A stretch of DNA of 64,000 nucleotides, from positions 1 to 64,000 of the forward strand of contig NZ_MTKN01000044.1 of the NCBI RefSeq assembly GCF_001975825.1, given 5' to 3'. The notes under the pieces were generated by a model that was given only the letters and a program-made list of their open reading frames with translations, did no database searches and was not told where the DNA came from. Shown here piece by piece: positions 8,630 to 17,921 of this stretch. Position 1 is the first letter of the stretch; the number at the start of each line of letters is the position of its first letter. The position numbers were made by a program, and so were the translations under genes. The DNA is from [Flexibacter] sp. ATCC 35208 (GTDB lineage: Bacteria; Bacteroidota; Bacteroidia; Chitinophagales; Chitinophagaceae).

Positions 8630-8745
8630 TGTTTCGGATACTCCAGATCATTGTTTTCAGTATTAAATAAGATGTAAATTCATATTGTAAACGACCCTGA
8701 AATTTTCGAAAATATAATCCCAATATTCTTCACAATTTTTAAAAC

Positions 8746-8753
8746 AAGGAGGT
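8746..8753 (+). promoter_or_regulatory. Strong Shine-Dalgarno site for Hsp20
   Basis: AAGGAGGT lies 4 bases before the ATG at 8758. Canonical Shine-Dalgarno sites are rare in Bacteroidota and I see no other perfect one in this window, which suggests the chaperone is made at high level when transcribed. Confidence 0.8.
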
Positions 8754-8757
8754 AACT

Positions 8758-9189
8758 ATGTCTAAAGAATTAACTAAGGCAACTTCCATTCTGCCATCTG
8801 CATTCGATGATTATTTTAAACCCTGGAAAGATTTATTTGATTTTAATGGCGGCAAAACATATACTGCTACCGTTCCTGCTGTAAATATTACAGAAGAAAA
8901 AGATCAGTTTAAGCTGACTGTGGCTGCCCCAGGTATGGATAAGGATGACTTTAGGATCGATATTGATAATGATGTGCTGACGATCAGTGCTGAAACAGAA
9001 GAAACTGAAGAAACCCCTACCAGGCAGGAATACAACTACAGTAGCTTCTCCCGGAGCTTCAGACTGCCTGTCAGTGTAGTTAAAGATAAAGTGGAAGCAA
9101 AATATAAAGATGGTATACTGAAATTATACCTGCCAAAGACTGAAGAAGCCAGGAAGGCAAATGGTACAAAACACGTAGTGATTCAGTAA
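8758..9189 (+). CDS. Small heat-shock protein, Hsp20/alpha-crystallin
   Basis: ATP-independent holdase chaperone of 143 residues. The alpha-crystallin domain covers about residues 38-130: it opens with VPAVNITEEKDQFKLTVAAPG, includes the SRSFRLP strand, and ends with the conserved KYKDGILKLYLPK. The N-terminus carries the usual FDDYFKPW segment. Start ATG 8758 is fixed by the strong Shine-Dalgarno site. A hairpin follows the stop, then two USP genes and ppsA on the same strand, so partial read-through would give a graded operon. Orthologues accompany USPs in hypoxia and dormancy regulons. Confidence 0.95.
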   Translation: MSKELTKATSILPSAFDDYFKPWKDLFDFNGGKTYTATVPAVNITEEKDQFKLTVAAPGMDKDDFRIDIDNDVLTISAETEETEETPTRQEYNYSSFSRSFRLPVSVVKDKVEAKYKDGILKLYLPKTEEARKANGTKHVVIQ

Positions 9190-9198
9190 TGAATTCAT

Positions 9199-9226
9199 GG
9201 TGTCAGCCCTTTAATGGGCTGACACC
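9199..9226 (+). terminator. Hairpin after hsp20 (terminator or attenuator)
   Basis: Perfect 11-base stem GGTGTCAGCCC / GGGCTGACACC with a 6-base loop, followed only by CTTTATCTG rather than a long T run. It probably terminates partially or stabilises the hsp20 message. It also rules out the ATG at 9189 as the start of the next gene. Confidence 0.75.
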
Positions 9227-9248
9227 TTTATCTGAAAACCTCATTGTT

Positions 9249-10079
9249 ATGAAAAAGATATTGTATGTAACAGATGCACTCGACCTGCATCTTGATAACC
9301 TGGATTTTGCAGGTTATATCTGTGAGTTGGCCCAATCGAAGCTCCTCGCTGTTTTTCTTGAAAACGATGAATCAGAAATGCGTACGGACAGTATGATCAG
9401 AACTGCCGCCGTTAATGCTGGTCTGAATGTAACTGAAGAACCTTTGTCCCTCAAACAACATACCTGTGATACAAATATTCAACGTTTCAAAACCGCCTGC
9501 GAAAGCAAAGGCATTGATTGTGTTGTGCACCGGGACCGTGGTAACCCGTTATCCGAACTGATCCTGGAAAGCCGGTATGCCGATCTTTTGCTTCTGAATG
9601 TAAGTACTACATTCAGCCCAAATAACGAAGGCACACCCACCGATTTTGTGAAGGATGTCATGAGCAATGCTGAATGCCCTGTTATGCTCATGCCGGCAAG
9701 TTTTAACGGCATCGGGGAAATCGTATTCACCTACGATGGCAAACCATCTTCTATTCACGCTATTAAACAATTTACCTACCTCTTTCCACAACTCAATGAA
9801 CTCAAGACAGTCGTGGTCAGCGTGAACCCCGAAGAAGTAAGTCCTGAAGAACGCTACAAATTCAGGGAATGGATGCATGCTCATTACAATTACCTGGACT
9901 TTCTCTCTTCTGAAGGAAATGTAAAAATGGGGCTCGTGGAATTATTGTTTGACAGGGATAAATCTATCGTAGTAATGGGCGCTTATGGGCGGAGTATGAT
10001 TTCAAATTTCCTTAGTCCCAGTCATGCTAACCCGGTTATTAAAGTGATTAGCCAGGCGGTGTTTATTGCTCACAATTGA
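9249..10079 (+). CDS. Universal stress protein (tandem UspA-like)
   Basis: A 276-residue protein with two UspA-like halves, about 1-145 and 155-276. It starts MKKILYVTDALD and ends with VMGAYGRSMISNFLSPSH, where the family's G-x2-G-x9-G(S/T) nucleotide loop is degenerate. It belongs to the same group as the USPs at 10090, 23243 and 24077 but is the most diverged, and the Asp of the usual AxDGS start is in TDA. USPs modulate survival under starvation and oxygen limitation. Start 9249 is chosen over 9189, which would place the hairpin inside the gene. It is followed 10 bases later by the next USP. Confidence 0.88.
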   Translation: MKKILYVTDALDLHLDNLDFAGYICELAQSKLLAVFLENDESEMRTDSMIRTAAVNAGLNVTEEPLSLKQHTCDTNIQRFKTACESKGIDCVVHRDRGNPLSELILESRYADLLLLNVSTTFSPNNEGTPTDFVKDVMSNAECPVMLMPASFNGIGEIVFTYDGKPSSIHAIKQFTYLFPQLNELKTVVVSVNPEEVSPEERYKFREWMHAHYNYLDFLSSEGNVKMGLVELLFDRDKSIVVMGAYGRSMISNFLSPSHANPVIKVISQAVFIAHN

Positions 10080-10089
10080 ATCGTTGGTT

Positions 10090-10929
10090 ATGAAAAAGAT
10101 TCTGGCTGTTTTTGATGGCTTAAAGTTCTCAGACAGCACCCTGCAATATGCTGTGAAAATGGGCATTCAACACAATGCCATGATTACAGGTGTTTTCCTG
10201 GAAGATATGACGTATTCAAGCCGTGGAATCTACCAGTTGTACAGTGAAAAAGAATATGCCGTGGATAATGTTAAACATCTTGTAGAAGAAGACCGGCATG
10301 AGCGGGATGCCGCTGTAGACCGGTTTGAAAATGCCTGTAAAGACGCAAGTATAGCATACATGGTTCACCGGGACAAACAACTGGCTGTCCGCGATCTGCT
10401 AAAGGAAAGCCGTTATGCAGATCTGTTGCTCCTTGATGCCAGCGAATCTATGAACAGGTATACAGAAGAATCGCCTACTCACTTTGTACGGGAAATTCTG
10501 GAAGGTACCAGGTGCCCGGTTTTATTATTGCCCAGGCATTTTACAGATATCAGGAGAGTATTCTGGTTGCATGATGGTTCACCTGTTTCCATATATGCGT
10601 TCAAAATGTTTAATTATCTCCTGCCTGTACTGAATGTATTGCCTATGGAGATAATCACCGCACATTTTCCCGGTAGGGAGGATGAAACGGTAAACAGTGT
10701 GCTGTTTAAAGAACTGGTGTCCCTACATACTCCACATGCCGGTTTCATTTCTCTTATAGGGCAGCCGGATGTAGAAATACCCCTGTTCCTCCGAAAACAG
10801 GATAAGGAATCTTTGTTGATCTTAGGCGCTTATCAGCGCAATGTATTCTCCATGCTTTTTAAACCAAGTATGGCAGATGTACTGGTAAGGGAACATCAGT
10901 GGCCTCTTTTTATCGCTCACGATAAATAG
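10090..10929 (+). CDS. Universal stress protein (tandem UspA-like)
   Basis: A 279-residue tandem USP beginning MKKILAVFDGLKFSDSTLQYA. It is a close paralogue of the gene at 24077: both share SRYADLLLLDASE-like and EESPTHFV-like segments, CPVLLLPRHFTD, and the end LVREHQWPLFIAH. Compared with that copy it has an insertion of about 15 residues around 50-70. Start 10090 removes an 8-residue leader that would overlap the previous USP. The ppsA gene begins 7 bases downstream. Its function is inferred to be stress survival; the ligand is unknown. Confidence 0.9.
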   Translation: MKKILAVFDGLKFSDSTLQYAVKMGIQHNAMITGVFLEDMTYSSRGIYQLYSEKEYAVDNVKHLVEEDRHERDAAVDRFENACKDASIAYMVHRDKQLAVRDLLKESRYADLLLLDASESMNRYTEESPTHFVREILEGTRCPVLLLPRHFTDIRRVFWLHDGSPVSIYAFKMFNYLLPVLNVLPMEIITAHFPGREDETVNSVLFKELVSLHTPHAGFISLIGQPDVEIPLFLRKQDKESLLILGAYQRNVFSMLFKPSMADVLVREHQWPLFIAHDK

Positions 10930-10936
10930 CAAAGAG

Positions 10937-13300
10937 ATGGAAAGCTTTATCATGCATTTTTCAGGTATCGGATTAAAAAACGTACCGGATGTGGGAGGTA
11001 AAAATGCCTCACTGGGAGAATTATACAATTCATTTCACCAGGAAGGTATCAACGTACCGGATGGTTTTGCTACCAATGCTTTTGCATTCTGGTCCTTTCT
11101 CGATTATAATAATTTGTGGGAACCCCTGCAGCAACTGATGATGGAGCTGGACAGAGAGAATTGGACCAACCTGGCAGAAAAAGGTGAGGCGGCAAGAAAA
11201 ATGATCCTGAAAGCTAACCTCCCGGAAGAAGTAATTCTTGAAATTTTGGGTGCATACCGTCTTCTATGTGGTAATGATAATAAAGCGGTGGCAGTAAGAA
11301 GCAGTGCTACCGCTGAAGATCTTCCCAATGCCAGTTTTGCAGGGCAGCATGACTCATTCTTAAATATCAGGGGAGAAGATGCTCTTATCAGTGCAATTAT
11401 AAAGTGTTATGCTTCCCTGTATACTGACAGAGCTATCAAATATCGGGAAGATAATGGTTTTAAACATGAAAAGGTGGCATTGTCTGTGGGCATACAGCTT
11501 ATGGTCAGGTCAGATCTGGCTGCATCCGGTGTTTGCTTTACGCTGGATCCGGATTCTGGTTTCAGAGATCTCGTATTAATAAATGGTATATGGGGGTTGG
11601 GTGAAAACATTGTACAGGGTGCTGTGGTGCCCGATGAATACGTTGTATTCAAACCCACGCATGCTATCATCCGGAAGAGTATCGGTAGCAAAGATAAGAT
11701 GCTTTGCTTTGCAGAAAATGGCGGATCACTGGAAAATGTGCCAGTGTCTACAGCCCGGCAGCAGGAAATGGTGCTCTCTGACAAGGAAATAGCACAACTG
11801 GCCGACTGGGCTATCAAAATAGAACAACATTACGGCCGGCCAATGGATATAGAGTGGGCAAAAGATGGTATCGACGAACAGCTATATATTGTACAGGCAC
11901 GTCCGGAAACTGTCCACTCACGAAAAAAGAAAAGGTATTTGTCTGCCTGGCACCTCGAAAAGAAAGGAAACGTCATGGCCCGGGGATTCGCCATTGGCAA
12001 TAAAGTTGTCGCTGGTAAAGCGCGTATATTATCTTCCCCTGCTGACGCGTGGCAGATAAAAACAGGCGATATCGTAGTAACCAATACCACCAGTCCTGAC
12101 TGGGATCCTGTTTTTAAGAAAGCAGGCGCCCTGATCACCAACACCGGCGGGCGCACCAGTCACGCTGCCATTGTAGCCCGCGAAACCGGTATTGCTGCCA
12201 TCGTAGGATGCAAAGATGCTACTACTACCATCCGGGAGGGGCAAGACATTACTGTGTCCTGTTGCGAAGGAGATACAGGATTTGTTTATGAAGGTATCCT
12301 GCCATTCCATGAAGAAAAAAAGGACCTTGAGAGCATATCCATTCCGGAAGGTGTATTGCCTATGCTTATTATCAGCGATCCGGCACAGGCGTTCAGGTTA
12401 TCCTTTTATCCAAATGCCGGTGTAGGATTGCTGCGGATGGAATTTATTATCGCATCCTTTATAGGAGTACATCCTATGGCACTGGTTAAGTTTAATGAAT
12501 TGAAAGACCAGGCAGCCCGCGAAAAGATCGAACTACTCACTGCCGCCTATCCGGATAAAACTTCCTATTTTATAGATCGCCTGTCACAGGGAATTGCCAC
12601 GATTGCAGCGGCCTTTTACCCCAAGCAGGTCATCGTGCGTATGAGTGATTTTAAAACAAATGAATATGCTGCACTGTTGGGCGGGAAACAGTTTGAGCCG
12701 GTAGAACCTAATCCTATGCTCGGATTCAGGGGCGCATCCAGGTATTGTCATGATCTATATAAAGATGGCTTCAAACTTGAGTGTGCTGCCATCAGAAAAG
12801 TAAGAGACGAGATGGGCTTAACAAATGTAAAGGTGATGATCCCATTCTGCCGTACGGTGGAAGAAGGAGAGAAGGTGCTGGATTATATGGGTGAATTAGG
12901 CCTTAAGAGAGGGCAAAACGGGCTAGAAGTATATGTGATGATAGAAATACCTTCCAATGTAATTATGGCTGAAAAACTGGCCGCTATATTCGATGGTTTC
13001 TCCATAGGGTCCAACGACCTTACGCAACTTGTATTGGGAATAGACAGGGATGCCACTCTGATAGCAGACCTGTTCAATGAAAAGGACCCCGCTGTATTGA
13101 AAATGATTGGAGAAACTATACGGAAAGCGCACGAAAAAATAGTACCTGTTGGTTTTTGTGGTCAGGCTGCCAGCGACTTCCCCGAAATAGCCCTGTTCCT
13201 GGTAAGGAATGGTATCACGAGCATTTCATACATGCCGGATGCTATTTTGAAAGGAATTGAGCAGATTAATCTGGCTCTTATTCCGGAACAAATGTTATGA
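10937..13300 (+). CDS. ppsA: Phosphoenolpyruvate synthase
   Basis: A 787-residue enzyme converting pyruvate, ATP and water to PEP, AMP and phosphate. The ATP-grasp domain (1-340) includes VGGKNASLGEL and AVRSSATAEDLP. The phosphohistidine swivel domain carries TSHAAIVARE in GGRTSHAA at about 405. The C-terminal TIM barrel carries GSNDLTQL and the catalytic cysteine in GFCGQA. Length fits the family. It closes the hsp20-USP-USP unit after a 7-base gap. Pairing with PfkB in the same region suggests a reset of the glycolysis/gluconeogenesis balance or PEP supply under energy stress. Confidence 0.95.
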   Translation: MESFIMHFSGIGLKNVPDVGGKNASLGELYNSFHQEGINVPDGFATNAFAFWSFLDYNNLWEPLQQLMMELDRENWTNLAEKGEAARKMILKANLPEEVILEILGAYRLLCGNDNKAVAVRSSATAEDLPNASFAGQHDSFLNIRGEDALISAIIKCYASLYTDRAIKYREDNGFKHEKVALSVGIQLMVRSDLAASGVCFTLDPDSGFRDLVLINGIWGLGENIVQGAVVPDEYVVFKPTHAIIRKSIGSKDKMLCFAENGGSLENVPVSTARQQEMVLSDKEIAQLADWAIKIEQHYGRPMDIEWAKDGIDEQLYIVQARPETVHSRKKKRYLSAWHLEKKGNVMARGFAIGNKVVAGKARILSSPADAWQIKTGDIVVTNTTSPDWDPVFKKAGALITNTGGRTSHAAIVARETGIAAIVGCKDATTTIREGQDITVSCCEGDTGFVYEGILPFHEEKKDLESISIPEGVLPMLIISDPAQAFRLSFYPNAGVGLLRMEFIIASFIGVHPMALVKFNELKDQAAREKIELLTAAYPDKTSYFIDRLSQGIATIAAAFYPKQVIVRMSDFKTNEYAALLGGKQFEPVEPNPMLGFRGASRYCHDLYKDGFKLECAAIRKVRDEMGLTNVKVMIPFCRTVEEGEKVLDYMGELGLKRGQNGLEVYVMIEIPSNVIMAEKLAAIFDGFSIGSNDLTQLVLGIDRDATLIADLFNEKDPAVLKMIGETIRKAHEKIVPVGFCGQAASDFPEIALFLVRNGITSISYMPDAILKGIEQINLALIPEQML

Positions 13301-13332
13301 TGTAACAAGTTCCCATTTCGCTCGTTTTTTAT

Positions 13333-13366
13333 AAGGCTGTTTCAATCTCACCATTGAAACAGCCTT
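13333..13366 (+). terminator. Terminator after ppsA
   Basis: Perfect 14-base inverted repeat (13333-13346 and 13353-13366) with arms reading AAGGCTGTTTCAAT and its complement around a 6-base loop, followed by TTTGAT and T-rich sequence. It ends the stress operon. Confidence 0.85.
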
Positions 13367-13383
13367 TGATATTCCGATTTTAT

Positions 13384-13654
13384 TTACTTTTTATCTTTGC
13401 ATACAAACCTGCCATTTTCATTTCTGACAGGCTTTCGGGATGATAAAGAGAATTTTCCGGAGGGAAAAAATGCCCTTCGGGTCTTCCCGTCAATTTCACG
13501 ATAAGTGATAATATCATATTTTCCCTCCCTGATAAGATCCTTTGCAGCAGCGAAGATCAATAAATGTGGGACGTTTGTTGTATTTATAGCTGAACACCCG
13601 GGCGCGGCCTGGCTTGTTAACTTTTAATATTAGGCCAATGGTAGTGAACTGCAT
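13384..13654 (-). pseudogene. Frameshifted small ORF, unknown protein
   Basis: On the minus strand an ATG at 13654, three bases after the AraC stop, opens a frame reading MQFTTIGLILKVN and VFSYKYNKRPTFID before a stop near 13513. A second frame, open over the same stretch, continues FAAAKDLIREGKYDIITYRE and DGKTRRAFFPSG to a TAA at 13384-13386. The total of 271 bases is 90 codons plus one, so a single-base indel would join them. Both parts read like real protein and look related by one shift, but I recognise no family. It could be a dead gene, a sequencing error or chance. Confidence 0.35.
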
Positions 13655-13656
13655 TG

Positions 13657-14553
13657 TTAATTGGCAGCCCGGAACTCCTGTGGAGTACAGCCAATCTTTT
13701 GTTTAAATAAACGTGTGAAGTGTGCCTGGTACTTAAAACCCAATTCAGCTGCCACCTGACTAAGCGATTTGCTTGGGTCAAAGATCTTTTCTTTGGCCAC
13801 CGCTATGATTTTTGACTGAATATAGTCCTGTGCTGATCTGCCGGTTTCCTTTTTCACCAGGTCACCAAAGTAGTTTGGAGAGAGGTTTAACTCACCGGCG
13901 AAGTAGGCTACCGATGGTAGTCCGATGGTAAATGTTTTATCTGAAATAAAATAGTCGTTCAGTATTTGTTCAAATTGGGATAGTATTCCCCTGTGTACGT
14001 GTTCGCGGGTAATGAACTGCCGTTCATAAAAACGGGTGCAATATTCAAGGAATAATTCAATATTAGAGGCTATGAGTTTTTTACTGTGGTTATCAATTGG
14101 GCGTTGTAGTTCGTATTCAATTTTGGCAAAACAGTCCAGCACGATCTGTCGTTCTTTTTCAGACAGGTGTAGTGCCTCTCTGGTCTGGTAGCCAAAGAAG
14201 CCGTAATCATTGATATGTTTACCAAGGATTGTGCCCAGTAAGAAGTCGGAATGAAATACCAATGCATTGCCTTTGGGTTGGTAGGTTTCCCCATTGCTAT
14301 TGATGCCAGCTACTTGTCCCGGCGCCAGGAATACCAACGTTCCCTCCTGATAATCGTAGGTATGACGTCCATACACCATGTCCCCGCATTTCAAATCCTT
14401 GAGAAAGACGGTATAGAATCCAAAGTACATACACCTTCCCTGCCGTGGACTGGCTTTGGAAAGGTCCACCACACTTACGAGCGGATGCAGGGTTTCATTG
14501 TTGTTAAAGGCATTGTATTCGCCAATTGTATTAAATCGCAACATATTGTCCAT
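13657..14553 (-). CDS. AraC-family transcriptional regulator
   Basis: A 299-residue regulator. The N-terminal cupin-type sensor is at about 25-150 (YQEGTLVFLAPGQVAGI is typical of this group). The C-terminal double helix-turn-helix is at about 205-299, with SLSQVAAELGFKYQAHFTRL and the closing GCTPQEFR. Start 14553 (MDNMLRFN) is chosen because relatives begin with a short leader before FNTIGEYN; 14631 is possible. It is divergent from the aldo-keto reductase at 14814, its most likely target, with about 260 bases between them. In many Bacteroidota this pair responds to aldehydes or redox stress, but the inducer here is unknown. Confidence 0.92.
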   Translation of the reverse strand: MDNMLRFNTIGEYNAFNNNETLHPLVSVVDLSKASPRQGRCMYFGFYTVFLKDLKCGDMVYGRHTYDYQEGTLVFLAPGQVAGINSNGETYQPKGNALVFHSDFLLGTILGKHINDYGFFGYQTREALHLSEKERQIVLDCFAKIEYELQRPIDNHSKKLIASNIELFLEYCTRFYERQFITREHVHRGILSQFEQILNDYFISDKTFTIGLPSVAYFAGELNLSPNYFGDLVKKETGRSAQDYIQSKIIAVAKEKIFDPSKSLSQVAAELGFKYQAHFTRLFKQKIGCTPQEFRAAN

Positions 14554-14810
14554 AATACCACTGTTGTTCTTCTCTAAAATTACGGCATATTTTAACCATT
14601 TGTTGTTGTCGGGTGCCTGATCTGTAATCAAGGTAAAAAGTGCAGTAATTCAGGTAAGTATCCAGACCCCAATAAGCGTGACATTTGTTTGGCGATGTAG
14701 TTAGGTGGAGGTAGCGGACTTTACAGCTGAGTTTATAAGATAGGTTCAGATTGATCAAAGAGGCAGAAAATCCCGGAATAGCTTATAAGTTCAACACAAA
14801 ATAAAAATAG

Positions 14811-15665
<855 letters not shown>

Positions 15666-15867
15666 TGATCAGAACTATGAGGGCCTGAACAGGGCATTTA
15701 TGATCGGTATACAACATGCTATTAGGCTTATATGCTGACGATCACATTGATGAATGGATGATATTAAAGAACCTCATAGATTAGTTTGTTAATTATGCCT
15801 GCCATGTCGGGAGATGATATTTTAATTCTGCTTTGTTATAACCAATAAACCTTTAATTGATAAGACT

Positions 15868-16365
15868 ATGAAAAAACGATTGATCCTTTTCGTTTTACTT
15901 GTTTCGGGTTTCCAACTGTGCCGCGCTCAGGCCAATCTGCCTGGCGATTCAGCAACACCCGGCAAACAGGAACAGGAGATCCTTGATCTGTCAAAAGCCA
16001 AATGGACATGGATGGCAGATAAGAATGTGGATGCACTTAACAACCTGTTTACGGACAAGTGTGTTTTTGTGCACATGGGTGGAAGCTGGGGCAAAACGCA
16101 GGAGCTAAATACTATTAAGGGCGGCATGATATGGTATAAGAAGGCTGCGGTGTATGGAGCGGCAGTTAATATTTTCGGCAACAATGCTATTTTGTTAAAC
16201 GATATTGATCTTATTGCTGTAGTGGGTGGTAACGAAGTGGTTCACTCCTTTATGGTGACTGAAGTGTACCTTAAAGAAGATGGTAAATGGAAGATGGGTT
16301 CTCTTACTTTTTCTCAACTGCTCAGGCCTGTTAAAATGCCTGATGCAATTAATCAGCAACATTAA
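15868..16365 (+). CDS. Secreted SnoaL/DUF4440-like protein
   Basis: A 165-residue protein with a signal peptide (residues 1-20, ending CRAQA). It then has an NTF2-like cone fold typical of DUF4440: the helix ILDLSKAKWTWMADKNVDAL, then FTDKCVFVHMGGSWGKTQEL and VYLKEDGKWKMGSLTFSQL. Such proteins are often accessory or unknown enzymes. It is followed 13 bases later by the broken SMP-30-like gene, so the two probably formed an operon. The aldo-keto reductase is 200 bases upstream. Precise function is unknown. Confidence 0.8.
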   Translation: MKKRLILFVLLVSGFQLCRAQANLPGDSATPGKQEQEILDLSKAKWTWMADKNVDALNNLFTDKCVFVHMGGSWGKTQELNTIKGGMIWYKKAAVYGAAVNIFGNNAILLNDIDLIAVVGGNEVVHSFMVTEVYLKEDGKWKMGSLTFSQLLRPVKMPDAINQQH

Positions 16366-16378
16366 AATTACAATTATA

Positions 16379-17138
16379 ATGAATCGTCGCAGCCTTTTAA
16401 AAACTGGTTTAACGATAGCTGGTGGCTCACTGCTGGCTTCGGGGAGCAACGCAAGAGAACTGGCGCTTTCTGCAGGTGGAGGATCCTCAAAAGCGGAACC
16501 ATCAAAGGCCGGATTACATGGGCACTGATGGAAGGATCATTACTAAAGAGTGGTTAACAGGACTTAATTCGAACATGGGGTCTGCGTTGTTCAAAGGACT
16601 ATTCTATACTACTGCCCCTTCAGGGATTGCGGTTGTTGATGTTGAAAAGGCAGCTGTGATTAAACAGATCCTTATCGATAGTATAGGAAGGCTCAATGAT
16701 GTAGCTGTAGATAGCAGGGGAGTGGTGTATGTGAGTGATACCAGGACGGGCAAGGTGTATCGTGTTGAGAATGAAAAAGCTATTTTGTACCTGGAAAATA
16801 TGTCTGGCGCTAACGGTTTGCTGACTGTTAATGATGATCTGTATGTGATAACTACAAATACATTGTATAAGGTGAATGCTAATAAGAAGGTGACAAAAGT
16901 TGCTGATGGTTTTGAAAACGGTCTTGATGGTATTGTTATGGTTAGTCCGAATGAATTTATTGTCAGCAACTACACGGGGATCTTATACTATGTGAAGGCC
17001 GATGGTAGCAAGGAAGTGCTGTTGGATACCCGGGCAGATCGTTTGATGGCTAATGATATTAGCTATGACAGCAAAACAAAAACACTTTATGTTCCGGTAT
17101 TTAACAGGAACCGCATTATTGCTTACCAGGTAAAATAA
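16379..17138 (+). pseudogene. SMP-30/gluconolactonase-like gene with frameshift and deletion
   Basis: ATG 16379 opens a signal sequence with a twin-arginine-like start, MNRRSLLKTGLTIAGGS. This frame stops at about 16528. The plus-one frame then carries a six-bladed beta-propeller-type protein to 17138, with GRIITKEWLTGLN, GRLNDVAVDSRGVVYVSDT, NGLDGIVMVSPNEFIVSNY and LYVPVFNRNRIIAYQVK. In full-length relatives about 45 residues of the first blade lie between the signal and the GxDGKI segment, and they are absent here. So the gene has lost an internal piece and shifted frame. The propeller alone could be made from a start near 16521 but would lack export. A lone sequencing error would not explain the missing blade. 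Confidence 0.7.
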
Positions 17139-17328
17139 GCAGGGGTATGAGAAGGGTGTGGTTCCTGAGCAGATTCAGGTAAGTGTTCACATCGTGTTTG
17201 GCAGATACTGTATCCAACATAAAGTGAAGTTTTCTGCTATATTCGGCCATTTTGTTCCGCATCTGACCACAGCACAGTTTCGTCTGTCACCACCTCCGCA
17301 GATAGAATGTCACGGTACTACACAAGAA

Positions 17329-17919
17329 TCATCCACCTATTAATTCATTTAGCCGCTTTACATTTTCTCTTTTCCCTTCAGACAAATGTTGGATACAATA
17401 AGAAGTGAAAAATATATGCTGCTCCATAAACCTGAGACTTAAAGCTGGTTTATTATCAAATGTTTTCCCTTTTCTTGCTTCGACCTCCTGCCATACTTTA
17501 TGGTCCTCCCCGAAAAAATCTGTTGTGCCAAGGTGCCAGGTGTCTGCATCACAGATAATCATTTCCAGTAAATTGTCAGGGTGCACCGGCATTTTGGTAG
17601 CCATGATGCATTGACGGATATGGTTTAAATAAATTTTAGAGATTGTATCGCCCAGATATTTTTCCATGAGGGTCGCACTACGGGCTTCATGACCTTCGAT
17701 CTCTCCGAATAGATGCCCTGTGTCATGAAACCATGCGGCTGCCATAATAATGAAATGACTGTGTGGTTTCAGGTCGTAATATTCCGACAATCTAGCTGTA
17801 TACCTCACCACATTCTCCGTATGGGAGAGATTGTGGTAAACCAGGTAAGGATGCATATGGATGGCAAATAGATTGCGTACGTGGGCCTCTATTTTCACCA
17901 GCAATGATGCGTATGGCAT
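17329..17919 (-). CDS. HD-domain phosphohydrolase
   Basis: A 196-residue metal-dependent phosphohydrolase. The HD signature is complete: His in YHNLSHTENV, His-Asp in AWFHDTGHL, and a distal Asp in CDADTWHLG. The compact size and the VYHNLSHT start match the YfbR/HDIG-like predicted metal-dependent hydrolases common in Bacteroidota, which may act on nucleotides. It starts 2 bases after the PAP2 gene ends, so they share a message. Its substrate cannot be read from the sequence. Confidence 0.88.
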   Translation of the reverse strand: MPYASLLVKIEAHVRNLFAIHMHPYLVYHNLSHTENVVRYTARLSEYYDLKPHSHFIIMAAAWFHDTGHLFGEIEGHEARSATLMEKYLGDTISKIYLNHIRQCIMATKMPVHPDNLLEMIICDADTWHLGTTDFFGEDHKVWQEVEARKGKTFDNKPALSLRFMEQHIFFTSYCIQHLSEGKRENVKRLNELIGG

Positions 17920-17921
17920 TA

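Noticed and set aside
9189-9248. N-terminal extension of the first USP from ATG 9189
   Set aside because: It would run through the perfect hairpin at 9199-9226 and lacks homology; MKKILYV at 9249 fits the family.
13392-13399. TATCTTTG on the plus strand after ppsA, resembling a -7 element
   Set aside because: No plus-strand gene follows; it falls inside the minus-strand frameshifted small ORF, so I treat it as chance.
17158-17343. 61-residue plus-strand ORF between the broken SMP-30 gene and the HD gene
   Set aside because: No homology, no signal and no promoter; composition like non-coding DNA.
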